Shown one piece after another: positions 53,558 through 61,354 of a DNA stretch of 64,000 nt. The notes beneath the pieces were generated by a model that did not search any database, was not told the DNA's origin, and was given only the letters and a program-made list of their open reading frames with translations. This DNA comes from an uncultured Bacteroidales bacterium. Lineage in GTDB: Bacteria > Bacteroidota > Bacteroidia > Bacteroidales > F082. How positions within the stretch are numbered: position 1 is the first letter of the stretch; each line of letters starts with the position of its first letter. Made by a program: the position numbers and the translations under genes. The stretch is taken from contig CAMYYD010000007.1 in NCBI GenBank assembly GCA_947303395.1, positions 107,993 through 171,992 on the forward strand, read 5' to 3'.

Positions 53558-54528
53558 TTACTTTCCTCCTCTTTCTTTTTCGCTTCTTCCTGGAAATAAA
53601 TGTAACTGTCTTCAACAAAACTGTTGATGTCGCTGAACGACTGTTTGTTCTGCTCCGCCGTCGGATTGGCTTTCGCAAATTTTACAAAATCGGCTGTTGT
53701 GAGTGTCTCTTGCAGTTTTGACTTTGTCAAATTATTGAGATTCAATTCATTAACAGCTTGCATGATTTCATCAGTCGTCATCTCGACGGCATCAATATCA
53801 AACTGACCTTCAAGATATTCTCTTGCAATGTCGGTAAGGTCAGTGTAATAGTCTTTTGTCTTTGCTGAATTCCACAACTCATTGTCTTTCATCTCATTGA
53901 GTTTGGCTCTGGCAGTGATGATAGCAGGAATCGTTGGTTTTTTCTTCTCTTCTACAACAACTACTTTCGGTTTCTTGTGTTTGTTAAGATAAATGATAAG
54001 ATAAACCAATCCGCCGAGCGCAATGACTATCACAACCCAAGGTAAAATCTCTTTTGCTGTATAGCCTTGTTTTATAACGTCTTTTATCGGACGGAACGCT
54101 TGTGTTGTGTCGACCGCCACTGTTGTCACGTAAAGCTCTTTTTCGTCGGTGCGCAATGTGTGGCGAATGCTGTCCTGCAGACTCTTGCTGTAAGTTACAG
54201 CGATTTCTGGGACGTAGACGTAACCTGTGTCGAATGATGTCAGCTTGAGTTTTTGTGTCATGATCACGTTGTCGCTATTATTAATAGGTGTGGTCTTGAC
54301 ATCCTCAACGCTGATGACATCGATTGCCTTGCTCAAGGTGTCGCCGAACTGCATCCACTCAACGTAATAGTCTTTGTTGATTGTCAAAGATAGTTGATAA
54401 TCAAATGGTTGTCCTACAACGATGGTGTCGGCAGTTGTTTTTCCGCTGAAAAGCGTCATCTGCGCGTCGCAACGGATGCCGAGGAACGACATCAAGCAGA
54501 ACAGCAATATGAAACAAAGTTTCTTCAT
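53554..54528 (-). CDS. Bat-cluster membrane protein with a BatD-like cytoplasmic tail
   Basis: 324 aa, located between the DUF58 and batA genes with 4-bp overlaps on both sides, so it is a core part of the operon. Signal peptide to ~22 (RCDA/QMTL). One periplasmic beta-sandwich domain (~25-155, YQLSLTINKDYYVEWMQFGD, VYVPEIAVTYSKSLQDSI), one membrane helix (~167-187, ILPWVVIVIALGGLVYLIIY), then a basic stretch and a helical cytoplasmic tail. The tail (DLTDIAREYLEGQFDIDAVE, MTTDEIMQAV, TADFVKFAKANPTAEQNK) aligns by eye with the BatD tail. It looks like a short BatD in which the several Ig-like domains are reduced to one. Genes at this position are usually left as hypothetical. Confidence 0.85.
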   Translation of the reverse strand: MKKLCFILLFCLMSFLGIRCDAQMTLFSGKTTADTIVVGQPFDYQLSLTINKDYYVEWMQFGDTLSKAIDVISVEDVKTTPINNSDNVIMTQKLKLTSFDTGYVYVPEIAVTYSKSLQDSIRHTLRTDEKELYVTTVAVDTTQAFRPIKDVIKQGYTAKEILPWVVIVIALGGLVYLIIYLNKHKKPKVVVVEEKKKPTIPAIITARAKLNEMKDNELWNSAKTKDYYTDLTDIAREYLEGQFDIDAVEMTTDEIMQAVNELNLNNLTKSKLQETLTTADFVKFAKANPTAEQNKQSFSDINSFVEDSYIYFQEEAKKKEEESK

Positions 54529-55403
54529 CTTCTCGATTCTCTTCTTTTAAAAAGTTGCATAAGAGGCTTGACATAGTCTTCGTCGGTGTAAATCAATGTG
54601 TTATCCACACCATTGTTGGCGAAAGTCTTGCTGAGTTTTGTCGTTTCGTGTTGCACGAATTTCTGATATGCCTGATTCCATGCGTTTGTCGACGTGTCAA
54701 CCCAAACATCTTTGTCAGTCTCGTTGTCACGGAACTTCACCAAGCCGATTTTCGGGATGATGAGCTCTCGTTTATCAGTGATTCTCAATGATATAAGATC
54801 ATGTTTTCTAGCAGCGATTCTCATTTCCTGTTCGAATGGCTTGCTTGTCACGAAGTCGGAGATGAGAAAGGCTGTGGTGCGCTTCTTGATTGCGCTCGTC
54901 AGGAATTTCAGTCCTTCGCCTATGTCGGTGCCTTTGTGCTGTGGCGTGAACGTCACGATCTCGCGGATGATGCGCAAAATATGGCTCGAGCCTTTCTTTG
55001 GCGGGATAAACTTCTCGATTTGGTCGCTGAAGAAAATCACACCGACTTTATCGTTGTTCTGAATCGCCGAGAATGCCAGCACTGCCGCGAGTTCCGCTGT
55101 GATGTCACGTTTTGTCGCGTCGACGGAGCCGAAGTCGTTGGAACCTGACACGTCGATGAGCAGCATCACCGTCATCTCGCGTTCCTCCTCGAAAATCTTG
55201 ACAAAAGGCTTGTGGAATCGCGCCGTGACGTTCCAGTCGATGTTGCGGATATCGTCACCATACTGATACTCGCGCACCTCGCTGAATGTCATACCTCGAC
55301 CCTTAAAAGCACTGTGGTACTGACCCGAAAAGATGTGGTTGGTCAGACCGCGTGTCTTGATCTCGATTTTCCTGACTTTCTTAAATAAATCTGTTGCTTC
55401 CAT
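54525..55403 (-). CDS. DUF58 protein (VWA-like, MoxR-associated)
   Basis: 292 aa, no membrane segment. YQYGDDIRNIDWNVTARFHK is the DUF58 signature, followed by a VWA-like core with MIDAS-type LLIDVSGSNDFGSVD and GTDIGEGLKFL. It is the usual partner of MoxR ATPases, cytosolic, and probably a client or adaptor for them at the Bat complex. It follows moxR by 9 bp and overlaps the next gene by 4 bp. Confidence 0.93.
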   Translation of the reverse strand: MEATDLFKKVRKIEIKTRGLTNHIFSGQYHSAFKGRGMTFSEVREYQYGDDIRNIDWNVTARFHKPFVKIFEEEREMTVMLLIDVSGSNDFGSVDATKRDITAELAAVLAFSAIQNNDKVGVIFFSDQIEKFIPPKKGSSHILRIIREIVTFTPQHKGTDIGEGLKFLTSAIKKRTTAFLISDFVTSKPFEQEMRIAARKHDLISLRITDKRELIIPKIGLVKFRDNETDKDVWVDTSTNAWNQAYQKFVQHETTKLSKTFANNGVDNTLIYTDEDYVKPLMQLFKRRESRR

Positions 55404-55412
55404 GTTTCAAAA

Positions 55413-56405
55413 TCACGGCACCTCAACAATATTCAAAATCTCATTGATGATATCTTCTGTTGTGATATTCTCTGCTTCTGCCTCGTAGGTCAGACCGATA
55501 CGGTGACGCATCACGTCTGGGGCGACGGCACGCACATCCTCAGGGATGACATAGCCACGACGTTTGATGAAAGCGTAAGCCTTTGCTGCCAAAGCGAGGT
55601 TGATAGAAGCACGTGGTGAGCCGCCGTAGCTGATCATTCCTGCGAATTTCTTCAACTTGAACTCTTCAGGGTAACGTGAAGCGAAAACGATGTCGGTGAT
55701 GTAGTTCTCAATCTTCTCGTCGAGATAAACTTCACGGCAGACTTTTCTTGCGTTCAAGATGTCTTTCGTCGACGTAACTTTATGAATCTCAGGATATTCT
55801 TTGTTGATATTCTGGCGCAGAATGATTTTTTCCTCTTCTTTCTTCGGATAGTCGATGACGACTTTCAACATGAAACGGTCGACCTGTGCTTCCGGAAGCG
55901 GATATGTACCTTCCTGCTCAATCGGGTTCTGTGTTGCCATGACTAAAAATGGATCTGGCAAGGCAAAAGTACTCTCACCGATTGTCACCTGATGCTCCTG
56001 CATCGCCTCGAGCAAAGCACTCTGAACTTTCGCCGGTGAACGGTTGATCTCATCTGCCAATACGAAGTTTGCAAACACAGGGCCTTTTCTCACTATGAAT
56101 TCCTCCGTCTTCTGGCTGTAAATCATTGTTCCGACGAGGTCGGCAGGCAGAAGATCCGGAGTGAACTGAATACGGCTGAAATCAGCATCAACGATGCTTG
56201 CCAATGTTTTGATTGCCAATGTCTTAGCCAAACCAGGAACGCCTTCCAAAAGGATGTGTCCGTTCGACAATAAACCGATGAGCAAACGTTCTGTCATGTG
56301 CTTCTGACCCACGATAACCTTGCTCATTTCCATGTTGATCAAGTCGATAAACTGACTCTCTCTCTGAATTTTTTCGTTTAATTCGCGAATGTCTGTCTCA
56401 ATCAT
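55413..56405 (-). CDS. moxR: MoxR-family AAA+ ATPase
   Basis: 330 aa. Walker A is GVPGLAKT, Walker B is FVLADEINRSPAKVQSALLE, sensor-type MATQNPIEQEGTYPLPEAQVDRF follows, then a C-terminal lid (GGSPRASINLALAAKAYAFI). MoxR ATPases act as chaperones that load or remodel VWA proteins such as BatA and BatB. First gene of the eight-gene operon, transcribed from the promoter at 56448-56477. Confidence 0.96.
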   Translation of the reverse strand: MIETDIRELNEKIQRESQFIDLINMEMSKVIVGQKHMTERLLIGLLSNGHILLEGVPGLAKTLAIKTLASIVDADFSRIQFTPDLLPADLVGTMIYSQKTEEFIVRKGPVFANFVLADEINRSPAKVQSALLEAMQEHQVTIGESTFALPDPFLVMATQNPIEQEGTYPLPEAQVDRFMLKVVIDYPKKEEEKIILRQNINKEYPEIHKVTSTKDILNARKVCREVYLDEKIENYITDIVFASRYPEEFKLKKFAGMISYGGSPRASINLALAAKAYAFIKRRGYVIPEDVRAVAPDVMRHRIGLTYEAEAENITTEDIINEILNIVEVP

Positions 56406-56447
56406 ATTATGTGATTTTTGTATTTTTTCTAACTAACAAAGTAAACG

Positions 56448-56477
56448 CAAAAATATTGCAAAAATTTCAATCTGCAA
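56448..56477 (-). promoter_or_regulatory. Promoter of the moxR-bat operon
   Basis: Minus strand TTG (56477-56475), 19 bp, TATTTTTG (56455-56448), leader about 36 nt. A full match to the promoter layout used by the rRNA operon here. Confidence 0.65.
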
Positions 56478-56543
56478 TGAAAAATTTATTTTGTTTTCAA
56501 GTATTCTGAAAAATTTTGTAATTTCGTAGCTTGAAATAAATCT

Positions 56544-57329
56544 ATGCTGCATTTTGGTAAAATAGCGATTATTGGAGCGGGTAATGTCTCGTATACTCTT
56601 TGTAAATTATTGAAAAACAAAGGTATAGAGCCGTATTGTGTGCTTGCGAAAAATCCAGAAAAGGCAGAAAAAGTCCATGAGGATTTGAATGTTGCAGCCG
56701 TTTCAAGCTACGAAACAGTTCTGGAATCGGATTTGACGATAATCGCTGTGAAAGACGACGCTATTTCTGAAGTGGCATCGCATCTTGTTGATTATAAAGG
56801 ACTTGTGGTTCATACTTCGGGTACAAAGTCGGCTGAGCTGTTGAACAAGACTATGCGTTATGGCGTTTTTTATCCGTTGCAGACGATGAGCAAAGAACGC
56901 GAGATTTCGTTCGACGAAATACCTTTGTTGATTTATGCCAACTCGCCTGACGACGTTGAAATGTTAAGCCGTTTCGCGAAGCAGTTTTCTAATAAAATTG
57001 TTTTTTGCGACGATGAACAGCGCAAAGCGATACATTTGGCTGCGGTTTATGTCTCAAATTTCACCAATGTGATGCTTGGAATAGGGGATAAGTTATTGAA
57101 AAAGAATGGATTGTCGTTAGATGTGATGCGCCCTTTGGTGATGGAGATGATGCAAAAATCATTCGACATATCGCCCGAAAAAGCGCTTACAGGTCCAGCT
57201 CGTCGCGGTGATTTTGCAACCATCGGTGAACATGAAAAAATGCTTGCCGACAACCCCGATGAGCTCGCTATTTACATGATTTTGACGGATTATATCATTG
57301 AAAATTATCAGAAAAATGAAAAATTATAA
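56544..57329 (+). CDS. DUF2520 Rossmann-fold protein (oxidoreductase-like)
   Basis: 261 aa. IAIIGAGNVSYTLCKLLKNK is the GxGxxS/A NAD(P) motif, with residues near the C-terminus of the fold (VVHTSGTKSAELL, FYPLQTMSKERE) typical of the DUF2520/YP_-type NADP-dependent oxidoreductases. A helical C-terminal domain (HLAAVYVSNFTNVMLGIGDK, GPARRGDFATIGEHEKML) carries the conserved GPxxRxD motif. Substrate unknown. Head of a six-gene operon: the next gene starts within its last codons. I know the same order from other Bacteroidales. Confidence 0.85.
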   Translation: MLHFGKIAIIGAGNVSYTLCKLLKNKGIEPYCVLAKNPEKAEKVHEDLNVAAVSSYETVLESDLTIIAVKDDAISEVASHLVDYKGLVVHTSGTKSAELLNKTMRYGVFYPLQTMSKEREISFDEIPLLIYANSPDDVEMLSRFAKQFSNKIVFCDDEQRKAIHLAAVYVSNFTNVMLGIGDKLLKKNGLSLDVMRPLVMEMMQKSFDISPEKALTGPARRGDFATIGEHEKMLADNPDELAIYMILTDYIIENYQKNEKL

Positions 57330-57840
57330 GGAACTTTTAAAAAATGTTACAACCTTCATCTTTGATTATGATGGAGTTATGACCCAAGGCGACATCATTA
57401 TGCTGCCAAATGGCGAAGCACTTCGCATGACGAATGTGAAAGACGGTTTCGCTTTGCAACTGGCAGTGCGCTTAGGTTATAATGTAGCTGTGATTTCTGG
57501 CGGTTATGCCGATTCGATGGCGCAGCGGATGAGAGTGCTTGGCGTGAAGGACGTTTTTATGCATATCCCTAACAAAATCATTAAGTTAGAGGAATATATG
57601 AAAGAGAAAAACCTCAAAAAAGAGGAGATTGTTTACATGGGCGACGACATGCCGGATTATCCTGTGATGCAGATGGTTGGAGTGCCTGTTTGCCCTGCCG
57701 ACGCGTCTGAGGAAATTAAGCAGATTAGCGTTTATATCAGCCATAAGGATGGCGGAAAAGGTGCGGTTCGCGACATCATCGAACAGGTGATGAAGGTGCA
57801 GGACAAATGGATGAAGGATTTTGAAAATCATATTTGGTAA
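57316..57840 (+). CDS. kdsC: HAD phosphatase, KdsC type (3-deoxy-D-manno-octulosonate 8-phosphate phosphatase)
   Basis: 174 aa from the ATG at 57316 (MKNYKELLKNVTTF), which overlaps the preceding gene by 14 bp; an earlier in-frame TTG is not favoured. FDYDGVMTQGDI is the HAD nucleophile motif DxDGVxT of KdsC, AVISGG the second motif, and YMGDDMPDYPVM the fourth (DDxxD). Removes phosphate from Kdo-8-phosphate on the route to LPS inner core. Some members are sugar phosphatases of other specificity, so the substrate is likely but not certain. It is 13 codons' overlap away from DUF2520. Confidence 0.85.
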   Translation: MKNYKELLKNVTTFIFDYDGVMTQGDIIMLPNGEALRMTNVKDGFALQLAVRLGYNVAVISGGYADSMAQRMRVLGVKDVFMHIPNKIIKLEEYMKEKNLKKEEIVYMGDDMPDYPVMQMVGVPVCPADASEEIKQISVYISHKDGGKGAVRDIIEQVMKVQDKWMKDFENHIW

Positions 57841-57841
57841 A

Positions 57842-58786
57842 ATGAAAAAACTAGGAGCATTTTTTAGATTGGTGCGCTGGCCAAATCTGCTGATTACAGC
57901 TTTGATGATGTGCCTTGTGTATCATAACCTTACAGGAATGATTAGCACCGTCGGCTTCACTTTATTGGTGATTTCAATGGTTCTGATAGTCGCTGGAGGC
58001 TATGTCATCAACGATATTTTTGACATGGATATCGACGAAATCAACAAACCTGACAAAATTATTGTCGGCAAGATTTTTTCTGAAACGCAGAGTAATTTTA
58101 TCTATTGGTCGCTGACAATCATAGGTTTAGCCTGTGCATTGGTGTCATCTGTGATGACGTTTGGAAAGAGTTTCCTGACGATTTTTTCATGTATGGTTCT
58201 TCTGGCATGCATCTTGTATTCTTATTCCAACGGATATAAGAAAAAGCTCGTGATAGGTAATGTAATCGTTTCATTATCAGTAGCTTTTGCTGTCTTTTTG
58301 CCTTGGCTCTTCGTGATGCTTTACATGATGAAAGAAGATATGCTTGTTGAGAATTATGATGTTTTGATGCATATCTCGCTTCGTTTGGTGTTGATTTACA
58401 CTGCGTTTGCATTTTTGATGACAATGATTCGCGAAATCGTGAAGGATATGCAGGATGTGGAAGGTGATGGGCGTTTCCATTGCCGAACGATTCCTGTGGT
58501 TTGGGGAATGAAAACGGCTCAAATCATTGTGATTGCATTAAGTTTTCTAACATGTTTTGGCGTCTCGATTGCAAGTGATTATTTGTACAAGGAATTTGGA
58601 TTTTCTATAACGAGCTATATGCTCAAGGCCTCATATCTGTTGCTGTTAGGTTTCGGTATAGCCGGCAACACTTACAGCGTTGTGAATGATAAGTCAAAAA
58701 GTACTGTAAAAACATACCATATTCAGTCTATTGCAATGAAAATCATTATGTTAATCGGAGTGATATCAATGTTTTTTATAAAATAA
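57842..58786 (+). CDS. UbiA-family prenyltransferase (geranylgeranylglycerol-phosphate-type)
   Basis: 314 aa from the ATG at 57842, one base after the kdsC stop. About eight membrane helices. INDIFDMDIDEINKPDK is the first NDxxDxxxDxxNxPxR-type polyprenyl-diphosphate site and REIVKDMQDVEGDGRFHC the second Asp motif. In archaea such enzymes make membrane lipids, in bacteria they prenylate quinones or heme; the bacterial group found in this operon has no firmly proven substrate. Annotations naming geranylgeranylglycerol-phosphate geranylgeranyltransferase are by similarity only. Acts in the inner membrane. Confidence 0.85.
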   Translation: MKKLGAFFRLVRWPNLLITALMMCLVYHNLTGMISTVGFTLLVISMVLIVAGGYVINDIFDMDIDEINKPDKIIVGKIFSETQSNFIYWSLTIIGLACALVSSVMTFGKSFLTIFSCMVLLACILYSYSNGYKKKLVIGNVIVSLSVAFAVFLPWLFVMLYMMKEDMLVENYDVLMHISLRLVLIYTAFAFLMTMIREIVKDMQDVEGDGRFHCRTIPVVWGMKTAQIIVIALSFLTCFGVSIASDYLYKEFGFSITSYMLKASYLLLLGFGIAGNTYSVVNDKSKSTVKTYHIQSIAMKIIMLIGVISMFFIK

Positions 58787-58787
58787 G

Positions 58788-59369
58788 ATGTTAGATAATT
58801 TAAAGAAATATAATATCGTTTTGGCGTCGAAATCGCCTCGCCGACAGGAGCTTTTGAAAGGCATCGGCATCGATTTTTCGATTTTAACAAAAGAAGTTGA
58901 CGAAAATTATCCTTCACGTTTGCCTTTGATTGATGTGGCTCCATTTTTGAGCTTGAAAAAAGCTAAAGCTTTTGAAGATGCGGAACTGCCTGAAAATTAT
59001 ATGGTTATCACAGCCGACACTGTCGTTATAGTCGAAAATGAGATTCTAGGCAAACCAAAAGACCGCGACGACGCTGTTCGCATGCTGAATCTACTTTCAG
59101 GCAAGGTTCACAAGGTTGTGACTGGCGTTACAGTTCACACAAAAGAGAAGACGAAAACATTCTCTGTTACTTCAAAAGTAACTTTTGAAATACTTGATAA
59201 TCAAGAAGTTGATTTTTATATCGATAATTTTAAACCTTACGATAAAGCTGGCGCTTACGGCGTTCAGGAATGGATTGGCTATTGCGGCGTCAGCTATGTG
59301 GAGGGCTCATATTTTAATGTGATGGGCTTGCCAACGCAGAAATTGTATAAAGTTTTAAAGGAATTTTAG
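58788..59369 (+). CDS. maf: Maf-family nucleotide pyrophosphatase
   Basis: 193 aa. VLASKSPRRQELLKGIGIDF is the Maf N-terminal motif, ITADTVVIVENEILGKPKDR the central motif, and KVHKVVTGVTV with GAYGVQEWIG the rest of the active site. Maf proteins hydrolyse modified or canonical nucleoside triphosphates (dTTP, UTP type in YhdE). One base after the prenyltransferase gene and directly joined to surE. Confidence 0.93.
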   Translation: MLDNLKKYNIVLASKSPRRQELLKGIGIDFSILTKEVDENYPSRLPLIDVAPFLSLKKAKAFEDAELPENYMVITADTVVIVENEILGKPKDRDDAVRMLNLLSGKVHKVVTGVTVHTKEKTKTFSVTSKVTFEILDNQEVDFYIDNFKPYDKAGAYGVQEWIGYCGVSYVEGSYFNVMGLPTQKLYKVLKEF

Positions 59370-60140
59370 ATGGAAAGAAAACCGACGATTTTAGTAACGA
59401 ATGATGACGGATATTTGGCGAAGGGATTGAGAAAACTCGCGAATTTGATGCGTCAGATTGGTAAGGTGGTGGTGGTCTCGACTGAGGAGGTTAAGTCGGC
59501 GCAAGGTCACTCGATGACAATAAATGAACCATTGAGACTCAGACAGCTAGAGAAATCTGACGACTTTGAGATGTATGTTTTGAACGGTTGCCCGGTCGAC
59601 TGCGCAAAGGTGGGCTTCCAGATGATTATGAATGAGTATCCCGACTTGCTTGTCTCTGGAATCAACCATGGTTCGAATGCCTCAACTAACGTAATCTATT
59701 CAGGCACAATGGCTGCCGTGGTCGAGGCGTGCATGGACGGCATACCTGCAATCGGATTCAGCCTCGAGGATTACTCGCCGAATGCTTATTTCGACAATCT
59801 CGACAATTATATTTTAGATATTACCAAAAAAGTTCTGAAAGAAGGTCTTCCGAAAGGTGTTTGCCTGAATGTGAATTTCCCTAAAGCTACTGAGGATAAC
59901 CCTATAAAAGGCGTGAAGATTTGTCGCCAGGCGAAGGCTCGTTGGAAAGAGATTTTCGACCAGCGCAAAGATCCGCACGGCCGCGATTATTTCTGGATTG
60001 GTGGCACTTTTATCGTTGAGGATGACGGCACCGACACCGACATCTATGCGTTGAAAAACAACTATGCGTCAATTGTTCCAACACATTACGACTGGACGGC
60101 ATACGATGTCATGGACAGATTAAAAAGTTTTGAAAAATGA
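59370..60140 (+). CDS. surE: 5'-nucleotidase SurE
   Basis: 256 aa. The N-terminal LVTNDDGYLAKGLRKL carries the acidic metal pair (NDD), SAQGHSMTINEPLRL the substrate loop, and VSGINHGSNASTNVIYSGT the Asn-rich metal site (SGxNxGxN) with the YSGTVxAA-type end. Dephosphorylates nucleoside 5'- and 3'-monophosphates and short polyphosphate. It begins one base after the maf stop and overlaps lpxB by 4 bp (ATGA), so the two are coupled. Confidence 0.95.
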   Translation: MERKPTILVTNDDGYLAKGLRKLANLMRQIGKVVVVSTEEVKSAQGHSMTINEPLRLRQLEKSDDFEMYVLNGCPVDCAKVGFQMIMNEYPDLLVSGINHGSNASTNVIYSGTMAAVVEACMDGIPAIGFSLEDYSPNAYFDNLDNYILDITKKVLKEGLPKGVCLNVNFPKATEDNPIKGVKICRQAKARWKEIFDQRKDPHGRDYFWIGGTFIVEDDGTDTDIYALKNNYASIVPTHYDWTAYDVMDRLKSFEK

Positions 60141-61261
60141 AGTATTACATCATAGCAGGTGAGGCGTCAGGCGATTTGCACGGCTCCAATCTGGTGGCAT
60201 CTATTCGCCAGAAGGATCCAAACGCGAAAATTAGAGCGTGGGGCGGTGATAAAATGCGAAGAAATGGCGCCAATGTGGTGAAAAATTACCATGATTTGGC
60301 GTTTATGGGTTTCGTTGAAGTGTTAATGAATTTAAAGACAATCTTAAAAAATTTTAACATTTGTAAAAAAGATATCTCTGAATTCAATCCCGATGCACTG
60401 ATATTGATTGATTATCCAGGCTTTAATCTGAAAATCGCAAAATGGGCAAAAAAGAAGGGCTATAAGGTGTTTTATTACATCTCGCCTCAGGTTTGGGCAT
60501 GGAAGCGCCGCCGCGTATATACAATCAAAAAAGTGGTCGACAAAATGCTTTGTATTCTGCCTTTTGAAAAGAAGTTTTACGACAACTATGATGTTGATTG
60601 TCAATTTGTTGGACATCCTCTTCTCGACGAGATTGCAAAGGTTGAACCGGTCGACAAAAATAAGTTTTACAAGGCAAATCGTCTGAATCCTAAGAAAGAG
60701 ATCATCGCTTTGCTTCCAGGTAGCCGTAAACAGGAAGTGAGCAGAATGCTTACTGTGATGCTGGAAGTAGTGAAAATGTTCCCTAATTATCAATTTGTTA
60801 TAGCTTGTGCGCCATCGCTGCCTGTAAGTTATTACAAGAAAATAATTGGGGAGAAGTCTAACGTGCGATTAGTTCTCAACCGTACTTATCAGCTGCTGCA
60901 ATTGTCAAGCGCAGCAATAGTTACCTCGGGAACAGCAACTCTTGAAACGGCATTGCTCGACGTGCCTGAAGTGGTGTGCTATAAAGCGAATAAGATTTCC
61001 TATATTATCGCAAGACAGTTGGCCAAAGTGAAATATATAAGTCTTGTGAATCTTATCATGGACCGATTGGTGGTCAAGGAGTTAATACAAAAAGATATGA
61101 CTTCGTCGAATATCAGAGACGAGATACAATCGTTACTGAATAGCTCAAAACGTCAGAAAAAACTGTTGGAAGACTACGAGGAGTTGAAATATGTTCTTGG
61201 CAATGCCGGAGCATCAGACAGAGCGGCAGAGACGATCATTTCTTATGTTAAAAAAAATTAA
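60137..61261 (+). CDS. lpxB: Lipid-A-disaccharide synthase
   Basis: Joins UDP-diacylglucosamine and lipid X into lipid A disaccharide at the inner membrane face. 374 aa, normal length. IIAGEASGDLHGSNLV is the LpxB N-terminal signature, DYPGFNLKIAKWAKKKGY and YYISPQVWAWKRRRV the acceptor-site segments, and LLPGSRKQEVSRML the UDP-sugar site of the GT-B fold. This operon end ties in with the KdsC-like and HldD genes in LPS assembly. A terminator follows at 32 bp. Confidence 0.96.
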   Translation: MKYYIIAGEASGDLHGSNLVASIRQKDPNAKIRAWGGDKMRRNGANVVKNYHDLAFMGFVEVLMNLKTILKNFNICKKDISEFNPDALILIDYPGFNLKIAKWAKKKGYKVFYYISPQVWAWKRRRVYTIKKVVDKMLCILPFEKKFYDNYDVDCQFVGHPLLDEIAKVEPVDKNKFYKANRLNPKKEIIALLPGSRKQEVSRMLTVMLEVVKMFPNYQFVIACAPSLPVSYYKKIIGEKSNVRLVLNRTYQLLQLSSAAIVTSGTATLETALLDVPEVVCYKANKISYIIARQLAKVKYISLVNLIMDRLVVKELIQKDMTSSNIRDEIQSLLNSSKRQKKLLEDYEELKYVLGNAGASDRAAETIISYVKKN

Positions 61262-61292
61262 CATAAATTGCATAAAAAAGCATAACAATTAG

Positions 61293-61324
61293 CCGGGGAA
61301 AAGTTTTTTCCTCGGTTTTTTCTT
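61293..61324 (+). terminator. Terminator of the DUF2520-lpxB operon
   Basis: CCGGGGAAAA (61293-61302) with TTTTCCTCGG (61306-61315), 10 bp with one G-U pair, loop GTT, followed by a run of T. Confidence 0.85.
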
Positions 61325-61330
61325 TTTAAC

Positions 61331-61352
61331 TTGCATGCCGAAAAACATGCAA
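61331..61352. repeat. 7-bp inverted repeat just before the comEC start
   Basis: TTGCATG-CCGAAAAA-CATGCAA directly abuts the ATG at 61355 (2 bp gap). It lacks a T run, so it is not a terminator; it could be an operator or an RNA hairpin that hides the start. Confidence 0.4.
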
Positions 61353-61354
61353 GA

